Below are positions 50,475 to 57,996 of a stretch of DNA of 64,000 nucleotides, piece after piece. Position 1 is the first letter of the stretch. Each line of letters starts with the position of its first letter. This DNA is from Streptomyces sp. AM 2-1-1 (lineage in GTDB: Bacteria; Actinomycetota; Actinomycetes; Streptomycetales; Streptomycetaceae), in the NCBI RefSeq assembly GCF_029167645.1, contig NZ_CP119147.1, positions 5,598,501 through 5,662,500 of the forward strand, read 5' to 3'. The position numbers and the translations under genes were made by a program. The notes below the pieces were generated by a model. That model was not told the origin of the DNA. It made no database searches and saw only the letters and a program-made list of their open reading frames with translations.

Positions 50475-51185
50475 GTGCGCACACGTGCGGGTGAACGGAT
50501 ACGGCGGGGGAGCGGCGCGGCGGCGCTGCTCGGGGCGGGGACCTGGGTCCTGGCGGGGGCGTGCGCCCTGACCGGGTGCGCGGGGGCTTTCGTACCTGCG
50601 GGGGAGGGCGAGCCGGGACGGCCGCCGGCCGCCACCCGCGCGCCGGAGACGGGGCAGCCGTCGGGTGGGCCCGTCGCGGCTGAGACCCCCGGCCCCTCCG
50701 CCGTCCCGTACGGCGCCACACCGTCCTCCGCCACGCCGCCCTCCGCCACGCCGGCCCCGGCCGGCGACTGCCCCGCCTCCGGCGGCCGGGTGGAGATGGG
50801 GCCGGTGGAGACCGCCCTGTTCGCCCGGGCCGTCGTGCTGACCCTCGTCAACTGCGGTACCGCGCCCTACCCGGTCGACGGATACCCCTCGGTCCGGGTG
50901 CTGGACGAGGACGGCGACCGGCTGCCGGTACCGGTCAACCCGGGCCGTTCGATGTTCGGAGACGACCTCGGACCCGAGGCGGTGACGCTGGAGCCCGGCG
51001 GGACCCTGAAGGCCGTCCTCGCCTGGGTGTCGACCGCGGAGGGCGGCGAGCTGATCGAGAGCGACGCACTGGAACTCGCCGCCGCCCCGGACGCCGGAGC
51101 GCGCACCTTCCCACTGGTGGGACACGACCTCCGGCTGATGGACGAGCTGAACATGACCGCCTGGCGCCGGACCGTACCGGGCTGA
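50475..51185 (+). CDS. DUF4232 lipoprotein
   Basis: A 236-residue protein. The Arg-rich start (VRTRAGERIRRG), hydrophobic AAALLGAGTWVLAGACALTGC and the Cys make a lipoprotein signal. A Pro/Thr/Ser/Ala-rich linker of about 70 residues follows (SSATPPSATPAPAG), then the DUF4232 beta domain (VLTLVNCGTAPYPVDGYPSVRVLDEDGDRL, LEPGGTLKAVLAW). Role unknown. GTG 50475 is placed by the signal; the true start could lie upstream at GTG 50419. It is divergent from dapA. Confidence 0.78.
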   Translation: MRTRAGERIRRGSGAAALLGAGTWVLAGACALTGCAGAFVPAGEGEPGRPPAATRAPETGQPSGGPVAAETPGPSAVPYGATPSSATPPSATPAPAGDCPASGGRVEMGPVETALFARAVVLTLVNCGTAPYPVDGYPSVRVLDEDGDRLPVPVNPGRSMFGDDLGPEAVTLEPGGTLKAVLAWVSTAEGGELIESDALELAAAPDAGARTFPLVGHDLRLMDELNMTAWRRTVPG

Positions 51186-51325
51186 GCGAAGGGGGCTCCC
51201 CCTGCGTGAGGCGCCCGGCGGGGGCGGTGAAGCGTCCGAGGGCCGTCCCGGACACCCCTTAGGCTTGGGCGGCCTGAACCGTGTACGCACCCGTACACCC
51301 GAGCACGCGCCGAGGAGAACCCCCG

Positions 51326-52810
51326 ATGTCCGCAGAGCGTCCCACCCTGCCGCCGGTGCGGCTCCCCGCCGAGGCCGAACTGGCCAGGGACGCCCTGGTC
51401 GCGCCGCTGCTCGTGCGGGCCGTACGCCTCGCCCGCTGGGCCGGGCCCGCCACGCGCGTCGGCGCCGGGGGCGAGCTCGCCGAGGCGCAGCTCCCCGAGG
51501 CCGCCGCTCACCTCGGCCTCCCCGCCGACGAGGACGGGGCCGCCCTCGCCAGCGAGGCCTGGCGCCTCGCCGTCGACACCGGACTGGTGGAGGTCACCGA
51601 CCCCGCGGACGGTGACGGTGAGGCCGCGGAGGGCACGGACACGGCCGAGGGCACGGCCACCCAGGGGGAGAGCCTCGCCCTGCTGACCGCGGGATCCCCC
51701 GGGGACGTCCTCGCCATCTGGCTCGACGGCCTGGAGGCCGCCTTCGCCGACGCCACCGCCCCGGTCTTCGACGACTTCGCCGACCTGGTCGGGGAGGACG
51801 GATCGGTCGACTTCGGCGCCCTGGACTGGGACCCCGAGGCGGAGGCCGAGTTCCTCGAGGGCGTTCTGGGCAACCTCTACCTGCTCACCCTCTCCGAGGG
51901 GGGACCGGGGGACGGGCCCGTCCCGCTGCCCGCCCTCGCCGCCTCCATGATCGTCCCGGACGACATGGGCGAGCCCACCGACGACATCCTGGAGCAGGTG
52001 TCGGAGGCGATGATGCGGTTGGACGACCAGTTCCGGGTGCTGGAGCCGATCGGCCTCGTGGAGTACCACCCGGTCGACGAGACGCTGATGACCGAGGAGG
52101 GCGAGACGACGGCCGCCGGTCCCGGGGACGAGGAGGACGTCAGCCGGTACGGCATGGTCAGGCTCACCCCGCTCGGCCTGTACGGCATCCGGTCCCGGAT
52201 GCTGGAGGCGGGCGTGGACGCGCCCGCCGTCGGCGACCTCGCGGACAAGGACGCCGCCACCCTCCTGGACGGCATCGCGTACTACCCCGAAGCCGCCGCC
52301 CAGACGGAGATCGGGCTGTGGATCGCCGGACGCGGGGACGCGGACACCGTCGCCACCGCCGCCGACCTCCTCGCCGCGGCCCGGGGCGGCGATCAGGGCG
52401 CCCCGCTGCGCCGGCTCCACTGCCAGCAGGCGCTCGCCCTGACCGGCCCCGGATCGGAACCGGCCCTGCGCGCGGTGCTCGACGACCCTGAGCTGGGCGG
52501 ACTCGCCCGGGTCTGGCTCGCGGAGCACGGCGCCGAAGACGTCCCGGCGCCGCCGGAGTCCATGATCTTCTGGCTGGCCGTGGACACGCTCGCCGCCCAG
52601 TTGGACGCGGACGGCGAGCTGGCGGAGCTGCAAGGGCTCGTGGAAGGCCTCTCCGGCCGGCACAGCGGTTTCTTCGACGAGGTCTGGCGGGTCGACCACC
52701 CGGCGACCGCCGAGGTGCTGGACGCCATGGGCCGGCTGCACAGTGACAAGAAGAAGGCGAAGGAGGCGCGCAAGGCCGCCTTCAAGGCCCGCTCCCGCGC
52801 GTACTCCTGA
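51326..52810 (+). CDS. Large acidic conserved protein, function unknown
   Basis: A 494-residue cytosolic protein I cannot assign. ATG 51326 has GAGGAG upstream. It is rich in Ala, Asp and Glu. The N-terminal part looks like winged-helix or helical-bundle text (ARDALVAPLLVRAVRLARWAGP, EAAAHLGLPADEDGAALASEAWRLAVDTGLVEV). The central part is acidic and the last 25 residues are basic (SDKKKAKEARKAAFKARSRAYS). There is no signal or membrane segment. It has its own upstream gap with a TAGGCT at 51260. Confidence 0.82.
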   Translation: MSAERPTLPPVRLPAEAELARDALVAPLLVRAVRLARWAGPATRVGAGGELAEAQLPEAAAHLGLPADEDGAALASEAWRLAVDTGLVEVTDPADGDGEAAEGTDTAEGTATQGESLALLTAGSPGDVLAIWLDGLEAAFADATAPVFDDFADLVGEDGSVDFGALDWDPEAEAEFLEGVLGNLYLLTLSEGGPGDGPVPLPALAASMIVPDDMGEPTDDILEQVSEAMMRLDDQFRVLEPIGLVEYHPVDETLMTEEGETTAAGPGDEEDVSRYGMVRLTPLGLYGIRSRMLEAGVDAPAVGDLADKDAATLLDGIAYYPEAAAQTEIGLWIAGRGDADTVATAADLLAAARGGDQGAPLRRLHCQQALALTGPGSEPALRAVLDDPELGGLARVWLAEHGAEDVPAPPESMIFWLAVDTLAAQLDADGELAELQGLVEGLSGRHSGFFDEVWRVDHPATAEVLDAMGRLHSDKKKAKEARKAAFKARSRAYS

Positions 52811-52948
52811 CGGACCGTCGGATGCCGTCCCGCCGTGGGGACGGCATCCGACGAGGCCGCGGGGGGTGCGCCCGGTGTGCGGAGCGGCCGGCCGGGGCGA
52901 GCGGTGCCGTCCGTTGCACCGCAAGGATGTGGCTGTACGTCGCCCGGA

Positions 52949-52966
52949 GTTCACCTGCCGTTGTCC
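52949..52966 (+). promoter_or_regulatory. PHO-box-like repeat upstream of the PhoX-type gene
   Basis: GTTCACC (52949-52955) and GTTGTCC (52960-52966) are spaced by exactly 11 bases, 5 of 7 matching in the second. It lies about 55 bases before the start of a phosphatase gene. Confidence 0.55.
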
Positions 52967-53019
52967 CTGGCCCGCGACGGTGGGCGCGCCAACCACAGGA
53001 CACCGCGCAGGAGCCCGCC

Positions 53020-54501
53020 ATGTCGTTCACCCGCAGGGAATTCACCCGACAGTCCGCCCTCACCGGCGCCGGAATCGCCCTCACCGGCGTGGTCGGGACC
53101 CTCGCCACCGCCCCCGGCGCTCTCGCCGCCGAGCACGACGGGCAGCGTCACGGCGGACACGACGACCACGACGGCCGTGGTGACCACGGCCACCACCACT
53201 CCAAGGCCCCCGGCTACGGCCCGCTGATCGCCGACCCGAAGGGCATCCTGGCGCTGCCCGCCGGATTCTCGTACCGGATCATCACGCACAGCGGTGTCAC
53301 CAAGCTGGAGTCCGGGGAGACCACCCCCTCCAACCACGACGGCACCGCCGCCTTCGCGGGCCCGCGCGGCGTCACCCTCCTCGTCAACAACCACGAGCTG
53401 AGCGGTACCCGTGCCGGCTGGGCGCACCCCGTCCCGCTCACCGAGGGCCTCGTCTACGACCCGGTCGCCGCCGGTGGCTGCACCGTCGTCGAGACCCGCA
53501 CCGGCGGCCACACCGCCGAGTGGGTCGGCATCGCCGGCACCTCCACCAACTGCGCGGGCGGCGCGACCCCGTGGGGGACCTGGCTGACCTGCGAGGAGAC
53601 CGAGGACCGGGCGGGCAAGAACGGCCTCCTCAAGGACCACGGCTACGTCTTCGAGGTCGACCCGTACGACAAGCGCGCCAACCGCGACCCGCGCCCGATC
53701 AAGGCATTCGGCCGGTACGCCCACGAGGCGGTCGTCATCGACCCGCAGCGCGGCCACGCCTACCTCACCGAGGACGCCTCCACCCCCAACGGGCTGCTCT
53801 ACCGCTGGGTGCCGCCGCAGGGCTTCAAGCACGGCCGCGGCAAGCTGCGCACCCTCGCCGACGACGCCGGTGTCCTCCAGGCCACCAAGTGCTTCGACAA
53901 GAACGGCGTCTTCGTCGACGACCTCTCCCGCGCCACCAGGATCGGCACCGTGTACGGCGTCGACTGGGTCGACGTGCCGGACCGTGACGCCAGGACCGTC
54001 TCCGTGCGCAAGCAGTTCACCGACACCGAGGTCACCCGCGCCCGCAAGCTCGAAGGCATGTGGTGGAGCGACGGCGGCGTCTACATCGTCTCCTCGTTCG
54101 CCCGCTCGGAGAGCCCCGTCCAGCACGACGGCCAGGTCTGGTTCTACGACACCAAGCGCCGCACGCTGACGCTGAAGGTGCTCCTCGGCGTCAACGCCGA
54201 CCCCTCGAAGGACGGCGCCTTCGACGGCCCGGACAACATCACCGTCTCGCCCTACGGCGGCCTCGTCATCGCCGAGGACGGCGAGGGGGTCCAGCACCTC
54301 TTCGGGGCGACCGACAGCGGGGTCACCTACCCCATCGCCCGCAACGAGCTGAACGACGGCACCCCCGAGGCGCCGGTGTACAGCGAGTTCACCGGGGTCA
54401 CCTTCTCGCCCGACGGCAAGACCCTCTTCGCCAACATCCAGACCCCCGGCATCATGCTCGCCATCACGGGCCCCTGGAAGCGTCAGCCGAACAAGCACTG
54501 A
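53020..54501 (+). CDS. Tat-exported PhoX-family (DUF839) protein
   Basis: A 493-residue exported protein. The Tat motif TRREFTRQSALTGAGIALTG is at residues 3-22, cleaving near GALAA. A His/Asp-rich segment (GQRHGGHDDHDGRGDHGHHHSK) follows and could bind metal. The PhoX-like propeller has HEAVVIDPQRGHAYLTEDAST, DGPDNITVSPYGGLVIAEDGEG and FSPDGKTLFANIQTPG. Family enzymes are Ca/Fe-dependent alkaline phosphatases. ATG 53020 has CAGGAG upstream. The PHO-box-like repeat fits expression under phosphate limitation. Activity is inferred. Confidence 0.87.
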   Translation: MSFTRREFTRQSALTGAGIALTGVVGTLATAPGALAAEHDGQRHGGHDDHDGRGDHGHHHSKAPGYGPLIADPKGILALPAGFSYRIITHSGVTKLESGETTPSNHDGTAAFAGPRGVTLLVNNHELSGTRAGWAHPVPLTEGLVYDPVAAGGCTVVETRTGGHTAEWVGIAGTSTNCAGGATPWGTWLTCEETEDRAGKNGLLKDHGYVFEVDPYDKRANRDPRPIKAFGRYAHEAVVIDPQRGHAYLTEDASTPNGLLYRWVPPQGFKHGRGKLRTLADDAGVLQATKCFDKNGVFVDDLSRATRIGTVYGVDWVDVPDRDARTVSVRKQFTDTEVTRARKLEGMWWSDGGVYIVSSFARSESPVQHDGQVWFYDTKRRTLTLKVLLGVNADPSKDGAFDGPDNITVSPYGGLVIAEDGEGVQHLFGATDSGVTYPIARNELNDGTPEAPVYSEFTGVTFSPDGKTLFANIQTPGIMLAITGPWKRQPNKH

Positions 54502-54527
54502 CCCCGGCGCCGAGCCCGTCACCCCTC

Positions 54528-54556
54528 CGGGGGCGCCGACCGTTCCGGCGCCCCCG
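54528..54556. terminator. Bidirectional terminator
   Basis: CGGGGGCGCCG (54528-54538) pairs exactly with CGGCGCCCCCG (54546-54556), loop of 7, between convergent stops at 54501 and 54571. Confidence 0.85.
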
Positions 54557-54570
54557 TGCGGCCCGGCCCG

Positions 54571-57500
54571 TCACCCGCGTCCCGCCTCGCGCAGCAACGC
54601 CCGCGCCCGCTCCGCCCGGCGTGCACCCGCCGGGTACGGCAGGGTCCCGGCGAGGGTTTCGGCGCGGGCGAGCTCCCTGGCACCCTCCCTCTCCAGGGCG
54701 AGGCGGGAGAGGGAGACGCCGAGGGCGATCCGGGCCTCCACCTCGGCGAGGCGCTCTCCGGTGCGCTCGGACCGTGCCACCTCGGCGCGGGCGAGGCGCA
54801 GCGCGCTCTCGGGGCGGCCCGACAGGAGTTCGGCCCAGGCCACCAGGACCGGGGCGTCGCCGGTGTGGCCGGAGAGGGCGCGCAACGCGTCGTCGGGGCG
54901 GCGGGCGCGCAGGGCGAACTCGGCGCGGGCGGTGCGTACCTCGTACGCGGCCTGGCGGTCGCCGCCCGCGGCGGCGGCCGCCCCCGCGCGGTCCAGCAGC
55001 GCCGTCGCCTCCGCCGGGTGGCCGAGGAACGCCCGTACCCGGGCCATCGTGGCCAGCGCGTACGGAAGACACCAGGCTTCGTACGCCTCCGCGCCCGCCA
55101 CGGCCTGTTCGGCGAGGGCGCGGGCCTGTTCGGGTTCTTCGAGGAGCAGACGCAGTTCGGCGAGGTTCCCCCGTTCGAACGCGGCGGCCGTGGGATCGCC
55201 GGACTGCTTGGCCAGCCCGAGGGCGCGGGAGCCGATCTCGACGGCCTCGCGCAGCCGGCCGGCCCGCCGTGCGTTCTCCCGCAGCGTCGACAGGACCGTA
55301 CCGAGCAGCGTGGGGTCCCCGTAGGCCTCGGCCGGTGCCAGGGCCCGGTCGCCCGCCGCGCGCGCCCGGTCGAGGTGGCCGGCGAGCCCGAGGTTGGCGG
55401 CCCGCAGGCCGAACGCGCGGGCCGCCAGGCCCTGTCCGCGGATCCCGGTCACGTTCCGGGCGGCCGACAGAGCGTCGAGGGCGGCCTGGGCTCCCGCCGT
55501 GTACCGGCCCTGGACGCAGCGGACGAGGGCCAGGGCGAGGAAGTGGCCGGCTGCCGGCTCCGGCGCGGTGTCCGCCGCCACCGGATGGTCCCGCAGGGTA
55601 CGCAGGGCGGTGTCCGGGCCGCTCGTCTTCGCCAGCGTCTCGGCGAGCAGCGCCGCCGCGAGGACCGCGTCGTCGTGATCGCCGCGCCGCTCGAACTCGG
55701 CCAGGGCGAGCCGTACCGCGTCGGCGGCCTGTTCGAAGTGACCCATCCTGCGCAGGACGCGGGCGTGCGCGACCCGGGCGCGGGCCGCGTCGACGTCCAG
55801 GCGGGCCACCAGGTCGCGGTAGTAGCGGTCGGCGGCGTCGTTGGCGTACAGCGCGGCGGCCCGCTCGGCTGCCCGGCGCAGGTACTCGGCGGCGCGCGGG
55901 TCGTCGGCGCGCGCGAAGTGGGAGGCGAGGGTGTCGACGGCGTCGGGCCGCCGCCGCTGGACCGCCTGCGCGAACGCGGCGTGCAACTGCCTGCGCCGGA
56001 CCACGGCCAACTGCTCGTAACAGGTCAGCCGGACGAGCGGATGGCGGAAGGCGACCCCTGCCTCGGGGCGTCCGGCCACCACCACCTGGCGTTCCTCGAC
56101 GAGCGAGGCGGCGATGGCGCGCTCCAGGGCGTCCGCCGCCGCAGCGCCGGAGACCGGCGGATTCAGTCCGTGCCCGGCGACGTCGAGCAGTTCGGAGAGG
56201 GCGGTGTCACCGCCGGCCACCGAGAGCGCCTCGACCACGCGGCGCGCGTCCGTGTCGAGCCGTTCGAGCCGCTCGGCCACCAGGTCCCGCACCCCCTCGG
56301 GGGCGAAGTCACCGCTGTTGCCACGAGGCAGGTCGCGGGCGAGTTCGAGGGCGAAGAGCGGATTGCCGAGGGAGAGTTCCCACACCCGGTGCGCTCCACC
56401 GTCCTGCTGCGCCCCGCCACCGGCGTCCCGTACCACCGCCAGGCACGCTTCCTTGTCCAAGCGCCCCAACTCCTCCCGCACGGCCAGACGCTGGCGTGTC
56501 AGTGAGGCGACGGACGAGCGGCGCGCGTCGCCGTCGAGAAGCTCCTCCTCGCGATAGGTCGCCAGGAAGCGCAGCGCCGTACCCCGCTGTACGGCCCGCC
56601 GGGCCAGATGGCCGAGGAGTTGGTAGGAACCGGAGTCGGCGCTGTGCAGATCGTCCAGCACCACCAGCACCGGGCGGACCGCCGCCAGATCGCCGAGGAG
56701 AGCCGTGCTCGCCCGGAACAATCGGTCCCGCTCCTCCTCGGGACTGCGTTCCCCCGTCGGCCCCACCTGCCCCAGGGACGGCAGGAACGCGGCCAGTTCC
56801 GGGTACTCGGCGCCGACCCGGGCCCGCTCCGCCGGGCTGTGCTCGGCGAGCCAGCCGTCGAGCGCCTCCGCGAACACCCCGTACGGCGTGTGCGCTCCGG
56901 CGTCCTGGCCGCCGCCCCAGAGCACGGCCGTACCCGCTGAGGTGGCCCGCCGCGCCACCTCGCCGACCAGGCGGGTCTTCCCCACCCCCGCCTCGCCGGT
57001 GAGCAGGACGACCGGTGGTCCCTGAGCCGCGAGGAGGCGGCCGAGCACCGCGTCCCGGCCCCGCAACGGGGGCGCGGCCGCGGCCCGCAGCGGGGCCGGC
57101 AGGAGGGGGGTGGCGGGTACGGGCGCGGGTGCGGCGGCCAGCGCGGCCCGGTGCAGACGCTCCGTCTCCGGCGCTGGACGCACTCCGAGTTCGGTGTCGA
57201 GCGCCTCGCGGCACACGTGGTACTGGTGCACGGCCCGACGCCGGAGCCCTTGGCGCAGCCACGCCTCGATGAGGACGCGGTGGGCCAGTTCCTCGGCAGG
57301 GCTGCCGGCGAGCACCTGCTCGGCGGCGGCCGCCGCGTCGGCCGCCGCGCCCCGTTCCAGGTGTTGCCGGGCGAGCCGGAGCAGCAGTTGTTCGCGCAGC
57401 AGGGTGAGTCGTCCGCGCCGGTCGTCGGCCCAGCGCGCGTACCTGTCCTCCGGAAGCAGTTCGCCGGTGAACCTGCGGAGCGCGGCGGACAGTTCGTTCA

Positions 57501-57912
57501 CCCCGCCGTCGCCGAGGGCGGTGCGGGCCGAGGACTCCGCCTCGTCGGCGTCGATCCACACGGTGGCCGGATCGAGATGGAGGAGCGCCCCGTCGGAGAC
57601 CAGGTAGGAGGAGGTGGAGCGCGGGGCGAGTTCGGGTTCCAGGGCGCGGCGGGCGGCGTGCAGGGCGACGCGCAGGCTGCCGGCGGCGGCCTTCTGATCG
57701 GCGTCGGGCCAGCAGACGGCCACGGCCTCCTCGCGGTGGAGACGGTGGCCGGGGACGACGGCGAGCAGCTTCACCAGCGCGCGGGCGCCGGGGCGCGGCC
57801 ACCGGTCGGCGAGCGCGGGACCGCCGTCGCGGGTGACCCTGAACCCGCCGAGCAGGTGCAGGCGCAGCAACGGCGCCGCGGAAGCGGTGCTGTCCGGTCG
57901 TCGCGCGTTCAT
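54571..57912 (-). CDS. Large BTAD-ATPase-TPR transcriptional regulator (AfsR/SARP-related)
   Basis: A 1113-residue regulator. The domains in order are: a winged-helix OmpR-type region (about residues 12-90), the bacterial transcriptional activation domain (about 95-245, EELAHRVLIEAWLRQGLRRRAVHQYHVCREALDTELGVRP), and an AAA/NB-ARC-like ATPase with Walker A LLTGEAGVGKTRLVGE near 305 and Walker B VLVVLDDLHSAD. Helical TPR-like repeats continue to the end. There is no C-terminal LuxR helix-turn-helix. ATG 57912 is chosen because family text (LLRLHLLGGFRVTRDG) follows; no ribosome-binding site is seen. It may control neighbours, but no specialised biosynthetic genes are present here. Confidence 0.88.
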   Translation of the reverse strand: MNARRPDSTASAAPLLRLHLLGGFRVTRDGGPALADRWPRPGARALVKLLAVVPGHRLHREEAVAVCWPDADQKAAAGSLRVALHAARRALEPELAPRSTSSYLVSDGALLHLDPATVWIDADEAESSARTALGDGGVNELSAALRRFTGELLPEDRYARWADDRRGRLTLLREQLLLRLARQHLERGAAADAAAAAEQVLAGSPAEELAHRVLIEAWLRQGLRRRAVHQYHVCREALDTELGVRPAPETERLHRAALAAAPAPVPATPLLPAPLRAAAAPPLRGRDAVLGRLLAAQGPPVVLLTGEAGVGKTRLVGEVARRATSAGTAVLWGGGQDAGAHTPYGVFAEALDGWLAEHSPAERARVGAEYPELAAFLPSLGQVGPTGERSPEEERDRLFRASTALLGDLAAVRPVLVVLDDLHSADSGSYQLLGHLARRAVQRGTALRFLATYREEELLDGDARRSSVASLTRQRLAVREELGRLDKEACLAVVRDAGGGAQQDGGAHRVWELSLGNPLFALELARDLPRGNSGDFAPEGVRDLVAERLERLDTDARRVVEALSVAGGDTALSELLDVAGHGLNPPVSGAAAADALERAIAASLVEERQVVVAGRPEAGVAFRHPLVRLTCYEQLAVVRRRQLHAAFAQAVQRRRPDAVDTLASHFARADDPRAAEYLRRAAERAAALYANDAADRYYRDLVARLDVDAARARVAHARVLRRMGHFEQAADAVRLALAEFERRGDHDDAVLAAALLAETLAKTSGPDTALRTLRDHPVAADTAPEPAAGHFLALALVRCVQGRYTAGAQAALDALSAARNVTGIRGQGLAARAFGLRAANLGLAGHLDRARAAGDRALAPAEAYGDPTLLGTVLSTLRENARRAGRLREAVEIGSRALGLAKQSGDPTAAAFERGNLAELRLLLEEPEQARALAEQAVAGAEAYEAWCLPYALATMARVRAFLGHPAEATALLDRAGAAAAAGGDRQAAYEVRTARAEFALRARRPDDALRALSGHTGDAPVLVAWAELLSGRPESALRLARAEVARSERTGERLAEVEARIALGVSLSRLALEREGARELARAETLAGTLPYPAGARRAERARALLREAGRG

Positions 57913-57940
57913 CAGGATGCACTGTAATCGAACACGTTGT

Positions 57941-57969
57941 GGACCCCCCGGGCGAGGCCCGGGGGGTCC
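57941..57969 (-). terminator. Terminator of the subtilase/FG-GAP gene pair
   Basis: GGACCCCCCGGGC (57941-57953) pairs exactly with 57957-57969 around GAG. It lies 28 bases past the minus-strand stop at 57997 and 29 bases before the regulator start. Confidence 0.85.
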
Positions 57970-57996
57970 GTGCACGTCAGGGCGTCAGCCCGTGGG

